From: SIG480 sp045546975
Lineage (GTDB): Bacteria > Bacillota > Clostridia > Oscillospirales > JAAYXM01
Length of the DNA stretch: 37,488 nt
NCBI GenBank assembly: GCA_045546975.1
Contig: JAZQDV010000003.1
Span: forward strand, 1 to 37,488
Direction: 5' to 3'
Shown: piece after piece, positions 15,778 through 24,630 of the stretch
How the letters are laid out: the number at the start of each line of letters is the position of its first letter
Position numbering within the stretch: position 1 is the stretch's first letter
Program-made: the position numbers and the translations under genes
The notes under the pieces: generated by a model
Database searches by the model: none
Told to the model about the DNA's origin: nothing
Seen by the model: the letters and a program-made list of their open reading frames with translations, nothing else

Positions 15778-15798
15778 TTTGTCGTTTGCTTCGACAAA
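15778..15798. promoter_or_regulatory. Inverted pair of Spo0A-box-like sequences upstream of sigH
   Basis: The minus strand reads TTTGTCGAA at 15790-15798, a full match to the published Spo0A box (TTTGTCRAA). The plus strand reads TTTGTCGTT at 15778-15786, one base off. The pair begins 35 bp upstream of the -35 element, where an activator or repressor could act. The same inverted repeat could also be a weak hairpin after ruvB. Confidence 0.55.
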
Positions 15799-15821
15799 AT
15801 GTTTACTTTTTCGCGTCATTT

Positions 15822-16871
15822 TCAAAGTTCGAGTTGACCCTCAAAAGGTATGCCGAGATGGTCATATGCCTTCTTTGTAACGCATCTGCCACGCGGTGTT
15901 CGGCTTAAGAATCCAAGCTGCATAAGATACGGCTCCACGACATCTTCTATCGTTACCGCCTCTTCGCCTATCGTTGCAGCAAGCGTGTCAAGACCGACAG
16001 GTCCGCCTGCAAAGTTATATATAATGCTCTCCATGACTCTGCGGTCAGTTGTGTCAAGTCCTATCTCGTCTATTTCAAGGGCATTGAGTGCCATATCAGC
16101 GACAGCACGCGTTATCTCACCGTCTGCGCGTACCTCTGCAAAGTCACGAACACGTTTGAGTATTCTGTTTGCAATTCGCGGTGTTCCGCGACTTCTTCTT
16201 GCAATCTCGAAAGCTCCGGAGTCGTCTGTTTTTATTCCGAGTATCTCAGCACTTCGCTTTACGATTCCGCAAAGCTCCTCAGGTGTGTACATCTCAAGGC
16301 GCATAACTACGCCAAAGCGGTCGCGGAGCGGTGAGGTGAGCTGTCCCGCGCGCGTTGTTGCACCGATAAGGGTAAACTTGTGAAGTCCAAGCCTTACGCT
16401 TCGTGCTGACGGACCCTTGCCGATTATGATATCAAGTGCATAGTCCTCCATAGCAGGATAAAGCACCTCTTCAATACTACGGTTGAGTCTGTGAATTTCG
16501 TCTATAAACAAAATATCATTCTCATTAAGACTTGTAAGAAGTGCCGCGAGGTCACCTGTCTTTTCAATTGCCGGGCCCGAGGTTGTTCTTATATTAACGC
16601 CCATCTCGTTTGCAATAATCGTTGCGAGAGTGGTCTTTCCCAGTCCCGGAGGACCGTAGAGAAGAACATGGTCGAGGGATTCGCCTCTGCCACGTGCAGC
16701 AGAGATACAAACATCGAGCATACTCTTAACCTTTTCCTGACCCACATACTCTGTAAGAGTTTTGGGGCGCAGTGAATTCTCGTTATCGTCATGGTTTGTG
16801 AGCATGGAGGAGACCATGCGTTCTTCTTCTGCGTATTCTGCCGCAGAAGGACTGTTGAACTCAATACTCAT
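15822..16871 (-). CDS. ruvB: Holliday junction branch-migration helicase RuvB
   Basis: A 349-residue AAA+ motor that, with RuvA, drives branch migration of Holliday junctions. Walker A GPPGLGKTT is at 73-81 and Walker B with DEIH at 124-127. The sensor GATTRAG and the C-terminal winged-helix end (GFLSRTPRGRCVTKKAYDHLG) are present. It is the last gene of ftsK-ygiQ-ruvC-ruvA-ruvB, ten bases after ruvA. Confidence 0.97.
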   Translation of the reverse strand: MSIEFNSPSAAEYAEEERMVSSMLTNHDDNENSLRPKTLTEYVGQEKVKSMLDVCISAARGRGESLDHVLLYGPPGLGKTTLATIIANEMGVNIRTTSGPAIEKTGDLAALLTSLNENDILFIDEIHRLNRSIEEVLYPAMEDYALDIIIGKGPSARSVRLGLHKFTLIGATTRAGQLTSPLRDRFGVVMRLEMYTPEELCGIVKRSAEILGIKTDDSGAFEIARRSRGTPRIANRILKRVRDFAEVRADGEITRAVADMALNALEIDEIGLDTTDRRVMESIIYNFAGGPVGLDTLAATIGEEAVTIEDVVEPYLMQLGFLSRTPRGRCVTKKAYDHLGIPFEGQLEL

Positions 16872-16881
16872 GGCTATCCCC

Positions 16882-17484
16882 CTATCTCATAAGTCTTGCA
16901 AGAGCAAGCTTTACTATATCCTCAACACTCATACCGCTCGTATCAACTCCGCGGAGCGCTGCGCCGATTTCATCCTTGCCATAACCCAGTGCAGAAAGCG
17001 CCTCTGCTGCCTCGCCTTCAGCACCTGAAGCCTTCGGCGCGTAGTTTGCATACGATACATCCCCGACATTTATCGTGCTCTTTGCAAGCTTATCCTTAAG
17101 CTCAAGAATAATTCTTCCGGCAAGTTTTTTTCCGACGCCGTTTGCAGCGAGAATCGGCTTATCGTCGTCGGTTGCAACTGCAAGGGCAAGCTCAGACGGT
17201 GTTACCGCTGAAAGAATTGAAAGGGCCACCTTTGGTCCCACGCCCGAAATCGCGGTGAGAAGCTTGAAGGTTAAAAGTTCTTCCCTGTCGCAGAATCCAA
17301 AAAGCTCAAGTGCATCCTCGCGCACATTGAGATGTGTATATATCTTTGCCGAAACGCCTGTTTTGAGCTGCGACAATGTCCTGAGTGAAGCGTTGCACGA
17401 AAATCCTACGCCTCCAACATCAACAACAAGCATATTTGTGCCTATTTCAACTATTGTTCCGTTTAAGTAATTGAACATATTCAC
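16882..17484 (-). CDS. ruvA: Holliday junction DNA-binding protein RuvA
   Basis: A 200-residue RuvA, which binds four-way junctions as a tetramer and recruits RuvB. The N-terminal OB domain (1-65), the tandem helix-hairpin-helix region (LLTAISGVGPKVALSIL and GVGKKLAGRIILELKDK) and the C-terminal RuvB-binding domain (AEAAEALSALGY) are all visible. It is tightly packed with ruvC (8 bp) and ruvB. Confidence 0.96.
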   Translation of the reverse strand: MNMFNYLNGTIVEIGTNMLVVDVGGVGFSCNASLRTLSQLKTGVSAKIYTHLNVREDALELFGFCDREELLTFKLLTAISGVGPKVALSILSAVTPSELALAVATDDDKPILAANGVGKKLAGRIILELKDKLAKSTINVGDVSYANYAPKASGAEGEAAEALSALGYGKDEIGAALRGVDTSGMSVEDIVKLALARLMR

Positions 17485-17492
17485 ACCTCAAA

Positions 17493-17975
17493 TCACAAAT
17501 TCATAAGAAGGCTTCCTGTTGTGTTTGCGTGGCAAAGCGCAATTGCGAGGGCGTCGGCAGCATCGTCGGGCTTCGGGATTTTCCGAAGTCCCAAAAGCCT
17601 TTTAGTCATATCCATAACCTGGTTTTTCTCCGCTCTGCCGTATCCCACAACTGACATCTTTACCTGAAGCGGTGTGTATTCGTAGACTCTTACACCGCAC
17701 TTGACACAAGCTAAAATTATTACACCGCGCGCCTGACTTACGTTTATCGCCGTTTTCTCGTTCGTGTTGAAATACAGCTTTTCTATCGCGACGTGGTCAG
17801 GGCGGAATGTTGAGAGAAGCTCACACATATTGTCGTATATTTCAGAGAGCCTGTCCTCAATTTTGAGGTCTGCCTCTGTTCTTATTACCCCATAGCCTTC
17901 TGTTTTCATTCCCTCTGTGTCGAGAACTCCATAGCCCACTATGGCATAGCCCGGGTCAATTCCCAAAATACGCAT
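17493..17975 (-). CDS. ruvC: Crossover junction endonuclease RuvC
   Basis: A 160-residue resolvase that cuts Holliday junctions symmetrically. The acidic catalytic residues of the family are present: Asp7 in GIDPG, Glu65 in IEKLYF, and Asp138/Asp141 in DDAADALAIALCH. Its ATG overlaps the ygiQ stop codon (ATGA-type overlap). Confidence 0.96.
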   Translation of the reverse strand: MRILGIDPGYAIVGYGVLDTEGMKTEGYGVIRTEADLKIEDRLSEIYDNMCELLSTFRPDHVAIEKLYFNTNEKTAINVSQARGVIILACVKCGVRVYEYTPLQVKMSVVGYGRAEKNQVMDMTKRLLGLRKIPKPDDAADALAIALCHANTTGSLLMNL

Positions 17976-19849
17976 CAGCGTTTCCCCTTTTTCCTTCTTC
18001 CTTTTGCTTCAAACGGTTGTGCGGCAGATACAGTCTTCCGCTTTTCCGTCTTTTTCCTGTCATCACGTACAAGGCAACGCTTTGCATTGCCGATAAGATC
18101 TGTGCGTCCCGCTTTTCTCAGCGCTTCAAGCACAAGCGCGCGACATTCCGGTCTCTTCCACTGTAAAAGTGCCCTCTGCATCGCCTTCTCGTGAGGGTCG
18201 CGCGGAACAAACACCGGCTCCATCGTCATCGGGTCTAGCCCCGTATAATACATACACGTAGCCACTGTTCCCGGTGTCGGATAGAAATCCTGCACCTGCT
18301 CGGGCATGTGGTTTATGCTGTTTAAGTACTCAGCGAGCTTTATTGCATCGCCGAGCGTACATCCCGGGTGAGATGATATAAAATACGGTACAAGATACTG
18401 ATTCTTCTTATACTCCGCATCAAGTTCAAAGAATTTCTTATAAAATCTTCTGTACACGTCAAAATGAGGCTTACCCATATACCTCAACACGCTGTCACAC
18501 GAATGTTCAGGTGCTACCTTTAGCTGACCGCTCACGTGATGACGCACAAGAGAGCGGAAAAACTCATCAGATTTATCCGCCATAACATAGTCAAACCTGA
18601 CTCCTGAACGGATAAACACTTTTTTTACCTTTGGAAGCTCCCGAAGCTTTGATAACAGCTCAATATAATCGCTGTGGTCTACCCGAAGGTTCTTGCACGG
18701 TGTCGGCGCAAGACAGTTTCTCTTGCACATTCCCCTTTCTTTTTGTTCTTCACAGGAAGTGTTTCGAAAGTTTGCCGTAGGACCGCCAACATCGTGAATA
18801 TAGCCCTTGAAATCTGGCATTTCGGAGATAGCTTTTGCCTCACCTATCACAGAATCGTGACTTCTCGTGCTTATCATTCTGCCCTGGTGAAACGCAAGCG
18901 AGCAGAAATTACAGCCGCCAAAGCACCCTCTGTTGTGGATAATAGAAAACTTAACCTCTTCTATCGCCTTGACACCACCCACACTCTCGTATGACGGGTG
19001 ATAGTCCCGCATATACGGAAGCCCGTAAACCTCGTCAAACCGCTCGGTTGTTATCGGATACTGTGGCGGAGTCTGCACGACAAACGCATCACCGTGCTTC
19101 TGTGCTATGGCTCTACCGCGCACAGAATCCTGCTCTTCCTGCTCAATTTTTGCAGCTATTGCGTATTTCCGTTTATCTCTCGAAACCTCATCGTATGACG
19201 GCACCGTAACAAACGGATAGATACAGTCGTCGAGAGTATCGGATTTGTACACCGTACCCCTTATGTTTTTTATCTCGGAGATTTTTTTGCCCTCAGAAAG
19301 TGCATCGGCAAGGAGTACAACAGTGTCCTCGCCCATACCGTACATAAGGATATCTGCACCCGACTCTATAAGCTCAGAGCGGCGCACGGTATCGTCCCAG
19401 TAATCATAATGGGCAAATCGGCGAAGTGATGCCTCAAGCCCACCTATCGCAATCGGAATATCGGGGTATACCCGTCTCACCGCCTTGCAGTATGTGCTTA
19501 CTGCGCGGTCAGGTCTCTTTCCCATAACTCCTCCCGGAGTATAATCGTCGCGCTTGCGTCTGTTTTTTGCGACCGTATAGTGCGCGACCATTGAATCTAT
19601 GTTACCGCCCGTAACAAGAACGCCAAGGCGCGGTCTCGGGAATGCCTTTATGTCCTTATCCGTCTTCCAGTCCGGTTGGGAAAGAATCGCCACACGGTAC
19701 CCTGCCTTTTCAAGCACTCTTGATATTACGGCTACACCGAAGCTCGGGTGGTCGACATACGCATCTCCGGTTATGTAGAGAAAATCGTACCAGTCCCATC
19801 CGCGCGCCTTCATATCTTCTTTTGAAACAGGCAGAAAACCGTTTTTCAT
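17975..19849 (-). CDS. ygiQ: YgiQ family (UPF0313) radical SAM protein
   Basis: A 624-residue protein starting MKNGFLPVSKEDMKARGWDWYD, with the long N-terminal domain of the UPF0313 family. The radical SAM cluster motif is HNRGCFGGCNFC (Cys309, Cys313, Cys316). The C-terminal tail is very basic. The reaction is unknown. It lies inside the ftsK-ruvCAB operon, but no known chemistry connects it with recombination, so the linkage may only be co-expression. Confidence 0.92.
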   Translation of the reverse strand: MKNGFLPVSKEDMKARGWDWYDFLYITGDAYVDHPSFGVAVISRVLEKAGYRVAILSQPDWKTDKDIKAFPRPRLGVLVTGGNIDSMVAHYTVAKNRRKRDDYTPGGVMGKRPDRAVSTYCKAVRRVYPDIPIAIGGLEASLRRFAHYDYWDDTVRRSELIESGADILMYGMGEDTVVLLADALSEGKKISEIKNIRGTVYKSDTLDDCIYPFVTVPSYDEVSRDKRKYAIAAKIEQEEQDSVRGRAIAQKHGDAFVVQTPPQYPITTERFDEVYGLPYMRDYHPSYESVGGVKAIEEVKFSIIHNRGCFGGCNFCSLAFHQGRMISTRSHDSVIGEAKAISEMPDFKGYIHDVGGPTANFRNTSCEEQKERGMCKRNCLAPTPCKNLRVDHSDYIELLSKLRELPKVKKVFIRSGVRFDYVMADKSDEFFRSLVRHHVSGQLKVAPEHSCDSVLRYMGKPHFDVYRRFYKKFFELDAEYKKNQYLVPYFISSHPGCTLGDAIKLAEYLNSINHMPEQVQDFYPTPGTVATCMYYTGLDPMTMEPVFVPRDPHEKAMQRALLQWKRPECRALVLEALRKAGRTDLIGNAKRCLVRDDRKKTEKRKTVSAAQPFEAKGRRKKGKR

Positions 19850-19858
19850 AAAGCCTTT

Positions 19859-22285
19859 TTATCTTCCTTCTTTTCGCATTTTCATTTCGTTCCACTCATC
19901 ACGCGTGATGAGAATTTTTCTCGGCTTTGAGCCTTCAAACTCGCCGACAATTCCGCGTTCTTCCATCTGGTCAATGATTCTTGCGGCTCTTGAATAGCCA
20001 AGCTTGAGTCTCCTTTGAAGCATTGAGGTTGATGCCTGACCCGATTCCACGACCACATCAATCGCCGCTGTGAGCATTTCATCTGCTTCTTCGTCGTCAT
20101 CAAATGCACCACCTGCGCCCGCTTCACCCTTTTCAGCCTGCTTTTCAATCTGGTCTATGACATCCTGTGAGTACTCGGCATCCTTGCCACTCTTGACGTA
20201 TGCTACGACCTCTTCGACCTCATCAGATGAGATGTAGCAGCCCTGAACTCGTGTCGGCTTTGCCGCACCCATAGGCTCATATAACATATCACCGCGGCCA
20301 ATGAGCTTTTCCGCACCCATACTTCCGAGTATGATGTTTGACTCTATCTTTGACGCTACCGCAAAAGCGATACGCGACGGGATGTTTGACTTGATTACGC
20401 CCGTGATAACGTCAACAGACGGGCGCTGTGTTGCGATTATAAGATGCATTCCAGCAGCACGTGCCATCTGGCTTAAGCGCATTATGGAATCTTCAACATC
20501 TTTTCTCGCAACTACCATAAGGTCGGAAAGCTCGTCTATAACGATTACGATGTGCGGCATCGGTTCCCCTTCGCCCGACTTTGCAATCGCCTTATTGTAT
20601 GACTTCATATCACGCACGCCGCACTCAGAAAACATCTTGTATCTCTTCATCATTTCAAGCACTGCCCACTGAAGCGCGCCTGCCGCCTTCTTCGGGTCTG
20701 TAACAACAGGGACGAGAAGGTGCGGTATACCGTTATATACACCGAGCTCAACCATCTTCGGGTCAATCATAATAAGCTTTACCTGTTCAGGTGTTGCGCG
20801 GTAGAGAATACTTACGATAATCGAGTTTATACATACAGACTTACCTGAGCCCGTAGTACCTGCGATAAGCATGTGCGGAAGCTTTGATATATCCGAAACT
20901 ATACAGTTGCCCGAAATATCCTTACCGAGAGCAAACGCAACATCGCTTTCGTTCTTCGTGAACTCGTCAGATGCGATAACTTCAGAAATATTTACGACCT
21001 GAACACTCTCGTTCGGAACTTCGATACCTATAAGGGACTTATTCGGTATAGGTGCAATGAACACACCCGTAGCACCCAGAGCAAGGGCGATATCGTCAGA
21101 GAGTGAGGTGAGCTTTGAGAACTTGACACCCGCATCAAGCTGTACCTCAAATCTCGTTACCGACGGGCCGCGTACAATATTTACAACCTTTATGTCAAGG
21201 CCGAAGCTTCTTATTGTTTCGCCGAGCTTGATACCGATGTTTTTAAGCTCCGTGGTGGCAGATGCAGTATTTGCAGCAGCCGGAGGGTTGAGAAGAGAAA
21301 GCGGAGGGTACGGATACATTTCCTTTGTCTCCATCTCGCCCTCAATTTCAGGTACAACAAACTCCTCTGCCGCAGAAACAAGCTCATTCTTCGGAGTAGC
21401 CTCTGCTTTTTCACTTTGTTCGATGGCGTTTATAACATCACGTGCAAAGTCATCATTATCCGCATCGACTTCCCCTACCATCTCCTCAGCGATTATATCA
21501 CCCGGAGTCGGTACGTTTGGCGGTGCAAGCTTTAAGCTGTTTTCTTTTTCTTCTTTTACCTCCTGCACATCATCAAGAGGAATATCTATTATGCGACGTT
21601 TGCGACGCGGAAGCTTAATCTCAGGTTCTTTTTCAACCTCATCCTCTTCCTCGTATTCTTCTTCCTCGTATTCAACCTCGTGATGCATCTTCTGCAAAGC
21701 AGACTTTACAGCATCATAGGCGTTCATTATTGTAAGGTTAAAAGCATTGAGTATTACAAAGAGGGTAGCAATTACAAAAAGAATAACGGTTGCAATCCGA
21801 CTTATTGTACCATTGAGAAAAGCAACGGGATATCCCGCGAGCACACCGCCGCCTGCAAGGGCCTGTCCCTCAGCGACTATAGTCGACCAGTTGTAGTCTG
21901 TAGTACCGACAAACGCATGGGCAAGTGCTCCTATAAGGTACGGGATGAGAATAGCGGATATGACCCTTCCCTTTATGGGCTTGCCGCGGCTTATGATGAG
22001 AAGAATCCCCACCATAAGAAGTGCAAACGGCAGCACAAGGAAGCCAAGCCCTATAGCTCCGCTTGCAAACTTGCCTATAAAATCAACCCAGGTCGCCTCA
22101 ACACGGAAAAGCGCGAGGAACGAAAGAAGTGCTCCAAAAAACGCGAGAAATGCCCATCTCTGATTTAATATCGCGCGCCTTTTCTGAGTTATCTTTTCCG
22201 GACTCTGCGTACTCTTCCGCCTTTTCGTTGCAGTGCTTGTCCTACTGCTCCTCTGGGCGGTTGCTTTCCTCTTTTTCTGTGCCAT
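19859..22285 (-). CDS. ftsK: DNA translocase FtsK/SpoIIIE
   Basis: An 808-residue membrane-anchored motor that pumps chromosomal DNA across the division or sporulation septum. Four transmembrane segments lie at about 45-62, 73-99, 108-126 and 163-184. An acidic linker follows (about 205-330), then the alpha-beta RecA-like motor with Walker A GTTGSGKS (476-483) and Walker B IVIVIDELSDLM. A C-terminal gamma winged helix (about 740-800) reads orientation sequences. In spore formers the single-copy form is usually SpoIIIE; sequence alone does not separate the two names. Confidence 0.95.
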   Translation of the reverse strand: MAQKKRKATAQRSSRTSTATKRRKSTQSPEKITQKRRAILNQRWAFLAFFGALLSFLALFRVEATWVDFIGKFASGAIGLGFLVLPFALLMVGILLIISRGKPIKGRVISAILIPYLIGALAHAFVGTTDYNWSTIVAEGQALAGGGVLAGYPVAFLNGTISRIATVILFVIATLFVILNAFNLTIMNAYDAVKSALQKMHHEVEYEEEEYEEEDEVEKEPEIKLPRRKRRIIDIPLDDVQEVKEEKENSLKLAPPNVPTPGDIIAEEMVGEVDADNDDFARDVINAIEQSEKAEATPKNELVSAAEEFVVPEIEGEMETKEMYPYPPLSLLNPPAAANTASATTELKNIGIKLGETIRSFGLDIKVVNIVRGPSVTRFEVQLDAGVKFSKLTSLSDDIALALGATGVFIAPIPNKSLIGIEVPNESVQVVNISEVIASDEFTKNESDVAFALGKDISGNCIVSDISKLPHMLIAGTTGSGKSVCINSIIVSILYRATPEQVKLIMIDPKMVELGVYNGIPHLLVPVVTDPKKAAGALQWAVLEMMKRYKMFSECGVRDMKSYNKAIAKSGEGEPMPHIVIVIDELSDLMVVARKDVEDSIMRLSQMARAAGMHLIIATQRPSVDVITGVIKSNIPSRIAFAVASKIESNIILGSMGAEKLIGRGDMLYEPMGAAKPTRVQGCYISSDEVEEVVAYVKSGKDAEYSQDVIDQIEKQAEKGEAGAGGAFDDDEEADEMLTAAIDVVVESGQASTSMLQRRLKLGYSRAARIIDQMEERGIVGEFEGSKPRKILITRDEWNEMKMRKEGR

Positions 22286-22324
22286 ATGTATACCCTCTCA
22301 AAACTTTGATAATTATACAGATAC

Positions 22325-22330
22325 ATTATA
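22325..22330 (-). promoter_or_regulatory. Extended -10 promoter of the ftsK operon
   Basis: A TATAAT with a TG one base upstream (TGATATAAT) lies 40 bp before the ftsK start on the minus strand. No good -35 is seen at the right distance, which is normal for extended -10 promoters. A second TATAAT lies about 13 bp downstream without a -35. Confidence 0.5.
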
Positions 22331-22355
22331 TCACATATTTTCTTAAATTTCCAGT

Positions 22356-22394
22356 AAAAAAAGAGCGTGCAAAAAGTCTTTTTGCACGCTCTTT
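22356..22394 (-). terminator. Terminator of the spoVM micro-operon
   Basis: A 13-bp perfect stem (GAGCGTGCAAAAA with TTTTTGCACGCTC) with a 3-base loop, flanked by A and T runs. It begins right after the spoVM-like stop codon and isolates this unit from ftsK. Confidence 0.92.
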
Positions 22395-22397
22395 TTC

Positions 22398-22469
22398 TCA
22401 CTTTATCCCGAACATTTTCTTAAGCATAGGCGCAATCGTTTTCGGAGCCTTTACAACTACCACCTTCAT
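22398..22469 (-). CDS. spoVM: Stage V sporulation protein SpoVM-like peptide (23 aa)
   Basis: The peptide reads MKVVVVKAPKTIAPMLKKMF and ends GIK. SpoVM of Bacillus subtilis is a 26-residue amphipathic helix that recognises the convex forespore membrane and recruits SpoIVA for coat assembly. Shared features are the MK start, Lys at 7, Pro at 9, Lys at 10, a hydrophobic/basic alternating helix, and the small size. A very strong ribosome binding site (GGAGGTG, 6 bp spacing) and an immediate terminator support it as a gene. It is too short for ordinary gene finders. Confidence 0.78.
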   Translation of the reverse strand: MKVVVVKAPKTIAPMLKKMFGIK

Positions 22470-22483
22470 CCTTTCCACCTCCG

Positions 22484-22630
22484 TCAGAAAAGAATAAGTA
22501 TGCCCACCGCAATAAGCAGTATGCAGAGCACGAACACGAGAAAGCCCGACGGGAACAATGCCCCGAAAAGTATACCGAGGGCAATCGCCATCGCACACAC
22601 AATAAAAAAGCTTCCGCTTCTACGGCACAT
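22484..22630 (-). CDS. Small two-helix membrane protein (48 aa), upstream of spoVM
   Basis: The 48-residue product has two hydrophobic segments, about 6-24 and 27-47, after a short basic N-terminus (MCRRSG). The ATG at 22630 has AGGTGG upstream. It lies 14 bp before the SpoVM-like gene and shares its terminator, so the two are probably co-expressed, perhaps during sporulation. I do not recognise the family by name. Confidence 0.6.
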   Translation of the reverse strand: MCRRSGSFFIVCAMAIALGILFGALFPSGFLVFVLCILLIAVGILILF

Positions 22631-22705
22631 GTTCTCGCCCACCTTTCTTCCCTTTTGGTACATTCTACGCAAAAAGAATACTTTCGGTGAGTTGTCCTCC
22701 GAAAA

Positions 22706-24493
22706 TTATTGAATTTTCTTTATTTCCTCACAAGCTTTTCTCATGTCTGCAATAACGCTCTCGACAGGCTCTGAGGAAGTCAGATCCACTCCGGCTCTGC
22801 GCAATAGTTCAATCGGATATGCCGAGCTTCCGCCACGGAGAAACTCAAGATACCTCTCCGCATTTGTGCTATCAGAAAGTACCAACTCCTTTATCTTCGT
22901 TGCGGCAGCAAAGCCCGTTGCGTACTGATACACATAAAAGCTCGTATAGAAATGCGGTATTCTTGCCCACTCATACGAAATGTTGTCGTCAATCTCACAT
23001 ACAGCTCCGTAATACTTTCTGTTTATCTCGGAATACAGCTCCGAAAGAGTTTCAGCGGTAAGCGGTGTCCCCTGCATATACCTTTCGTGTGCCTCGCGTT
23101 CAAAGTCTGCAAACATCGTCTGACGGTAGAAGGTTGTTCTTATCGCCTCAAGCTTTCTTCCGAGCAGATACTTTTTTCTGTCTCCCACAGCATCTTTTAA
23201 GAGATACTCCATAAGCAGGTTCTCATTAACAGTACTTGCGACCTCGGCAACGAAAATCTTATAGTCGCGATATACCGGAGGTTGAGTCTTGTTTGTATAG
23301 TAGGAATGCATCGCGTGTCCCATCTCGTGCGCAAGAGTAAACACATCCTCAATCTTTCCCTGGTAATTGAGAAGAACATACGGATGTGTTGTGTTATCTC
23401 CCCATGAATATGCACCTGAGGTCTTGCCACGATTTTCATACACATCCACCCAACGCTCGGAAAATGCGCGTTTCATATCATTTACATAGTCTTCACCAAG
23501 CGGTGCGCTTGCCGCGAGAACAAGCTCACACGCCTCTTCATAGGAAATCTCCTCATCGTCCGACGGAACAATCGGGCAGTACAAATCATACATACAAAGT
23601 TCTGAAAGTGAGAGTCTTTCTTTTCTAAGAGCAAGATACTCTGAAAGCTCAGGAAGTCCTTTTTCTACATTCCTGATAAGACTGTCGTAAATTTCCTCGG
23701 GAATAAAGCTATCCGAAAGCTTCATTGCTCGGCTTGAAGCAAAACCTCGTGCACGTGCATAAAAAAGATCGCTCTTCACACTGCCTGCATACATCGATGC
23801 AAATGTATTCTTAAAAGCCTTATACTGCTTATACATCGCATCATACGCTTCTTTTCTGACGTGTCTCGTACCACTTTCCATAAACACACCGTAGCGACCG
23901 TGGGTAAGCTCTACTTTTTCCCCGTTTTCATCGGTTATTTCACCAAAGCGTATGTCTGCATTGTTCATAGCGGAGAAAATATCGTGTGCTGCCTCACCGA
24001 GAGGCGATGACATTGCAAGAAGCCGTTCGCTTTTTTCGTCAAGTATGTGCTCCTTTTCGCGGAACAGGTTATCAAAATACTGTCTGTATACGCAAAGCTT
24101 CCCATTCTCTTCCATAAACTCTTCTATCTTTTCCTTGCCTGTCGCGATAAGCTCAGGTTCAAAGAATGCGCATATACTCATGATCTCACTTTCAATATCC
24201 CCTATTCGGTCTGCCATTGCACGGTATTCTGAAACATCATTGTCCTCATCTCTGTGCATACAGGCGTATGCATAAAGCGAGAGCATAAGAAGCCCTATCT
24301 CATCAGAAAGAGAGAGTGCCGAAAGGAGCGTGTCGGAATTCTCACCAATGCTTCCGTGCATTTTTTCAAAGCGGGAAGCAAGCTCTTTAAGGTGCACAAC
24401 CCCTTCTTCAAAAGCCGATTCACTCTCAAATATATCCTCAAGATTCCACTTGTATTTTTCTTCTATTTCACTTCTTTTCCTTACCTCTGCCAA
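22706..24493 (-). CDS. pepF: Oligoendopeptidase F (M3 family metallopeptidase)
   Basis: A 595-residue cytosolic peptidase that cuts short peptides. The zinc site HEMGH is at 389-393 and the third ligand Glu417 lies in VAEVAS. The length and N-terminal all-helical region fit PepF. The start is TTG at 24493: a perfect AAAGGAGG lies 8 bp upstream, whereas the longer frame to 24553 has none. Downstream lies the spoVM unit; divergent to it is the SSB gene. Confidence 0.93.
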   Translation of the reverse strand: MAEVRKRSEIEEKYKWNLEDIFESESAFEEGVVHLKELASRFEKMHGSIGENSDTLLSALSLSDEIGLLMLSLYAYACMHRDEDNDVSEYRAMADRIGDIESEIMSICAFFEPELIATGKEKIEEFMEENGKLCVYRQYFDNLFREKEHILDEKSERLLAMSSPLGEAAHDIFSAMNNADIRFGEITDENGEKVELTHGRYGVFMESGTRHVRKEAYDAMYKQYKAFKNTFASMYAGSVKSDLFYARARGFASSRAMKLSDSFIPEEIYDSLIRNVEKGLPELSEYLALRKERLSLSELCMYDLYCPIVPSDDEEISYEEACELVLAASAPLGEDYVNDMKRAFSERWVDVYENRGKTSGAYSWGDNTTHPYVLLNYQGKIEDVFTLAHEMGHAMHSYYTNKTQPPVYRDYKIFVAEVASTVNENLLMEYLLKDAVGDRKKYLLGRKLEAIRTTFYRQTMFADFEREAHERYMQGTPLTAETLSELYSEINRKYYGAVCEIDDNISYEWARIPHFYTSFYVYQYATGFAAATKIKELVLSDSTNAERYLEFLRGGSSAYPIELLRRAGVDLTSSEPVESVIADMRKACEEIKKIQ

Positions 24494-24523
24494 GACGTTC
24501 GCCTCCTTTTGCTGATATATAGA

Positions 24524-24553
24524 ATAATAGCACATATCAAAATAAATATGCAA
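24524..24553 (-). promoter_or_regulatory. Promoter of pepF
   Basis: TTGCAT (24548-24553) and TATTAT (24524-24529) with an 18-bp spacer on the minus strand, 31 bp before the TTG start. Confidence 0.65.
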
Positions 24554-24630
24554 GTATTACACACCTCATAGCATAATTGCTCATCGGTCCATCATATATT
24601 TGAAAAGAAACTTAAGACGAGGTGGAAAAT

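Noticed and set aside
21057..21683. A 208-codon frame on the plus strand opposite ftsK
   Set aside because: It is serine-rich antisense of the ftsK linker and motor region, with no ribosome binding site and no neighbours. A typical shadow frame.
22631..22705. A sporulation sigma-E or sigma-G promoter for the spoVM unit
   Set aside because: Loose matches such as GTATT and CGTAGAAT occur, but none has both elements at proper spacing, so no promoter is annotated.
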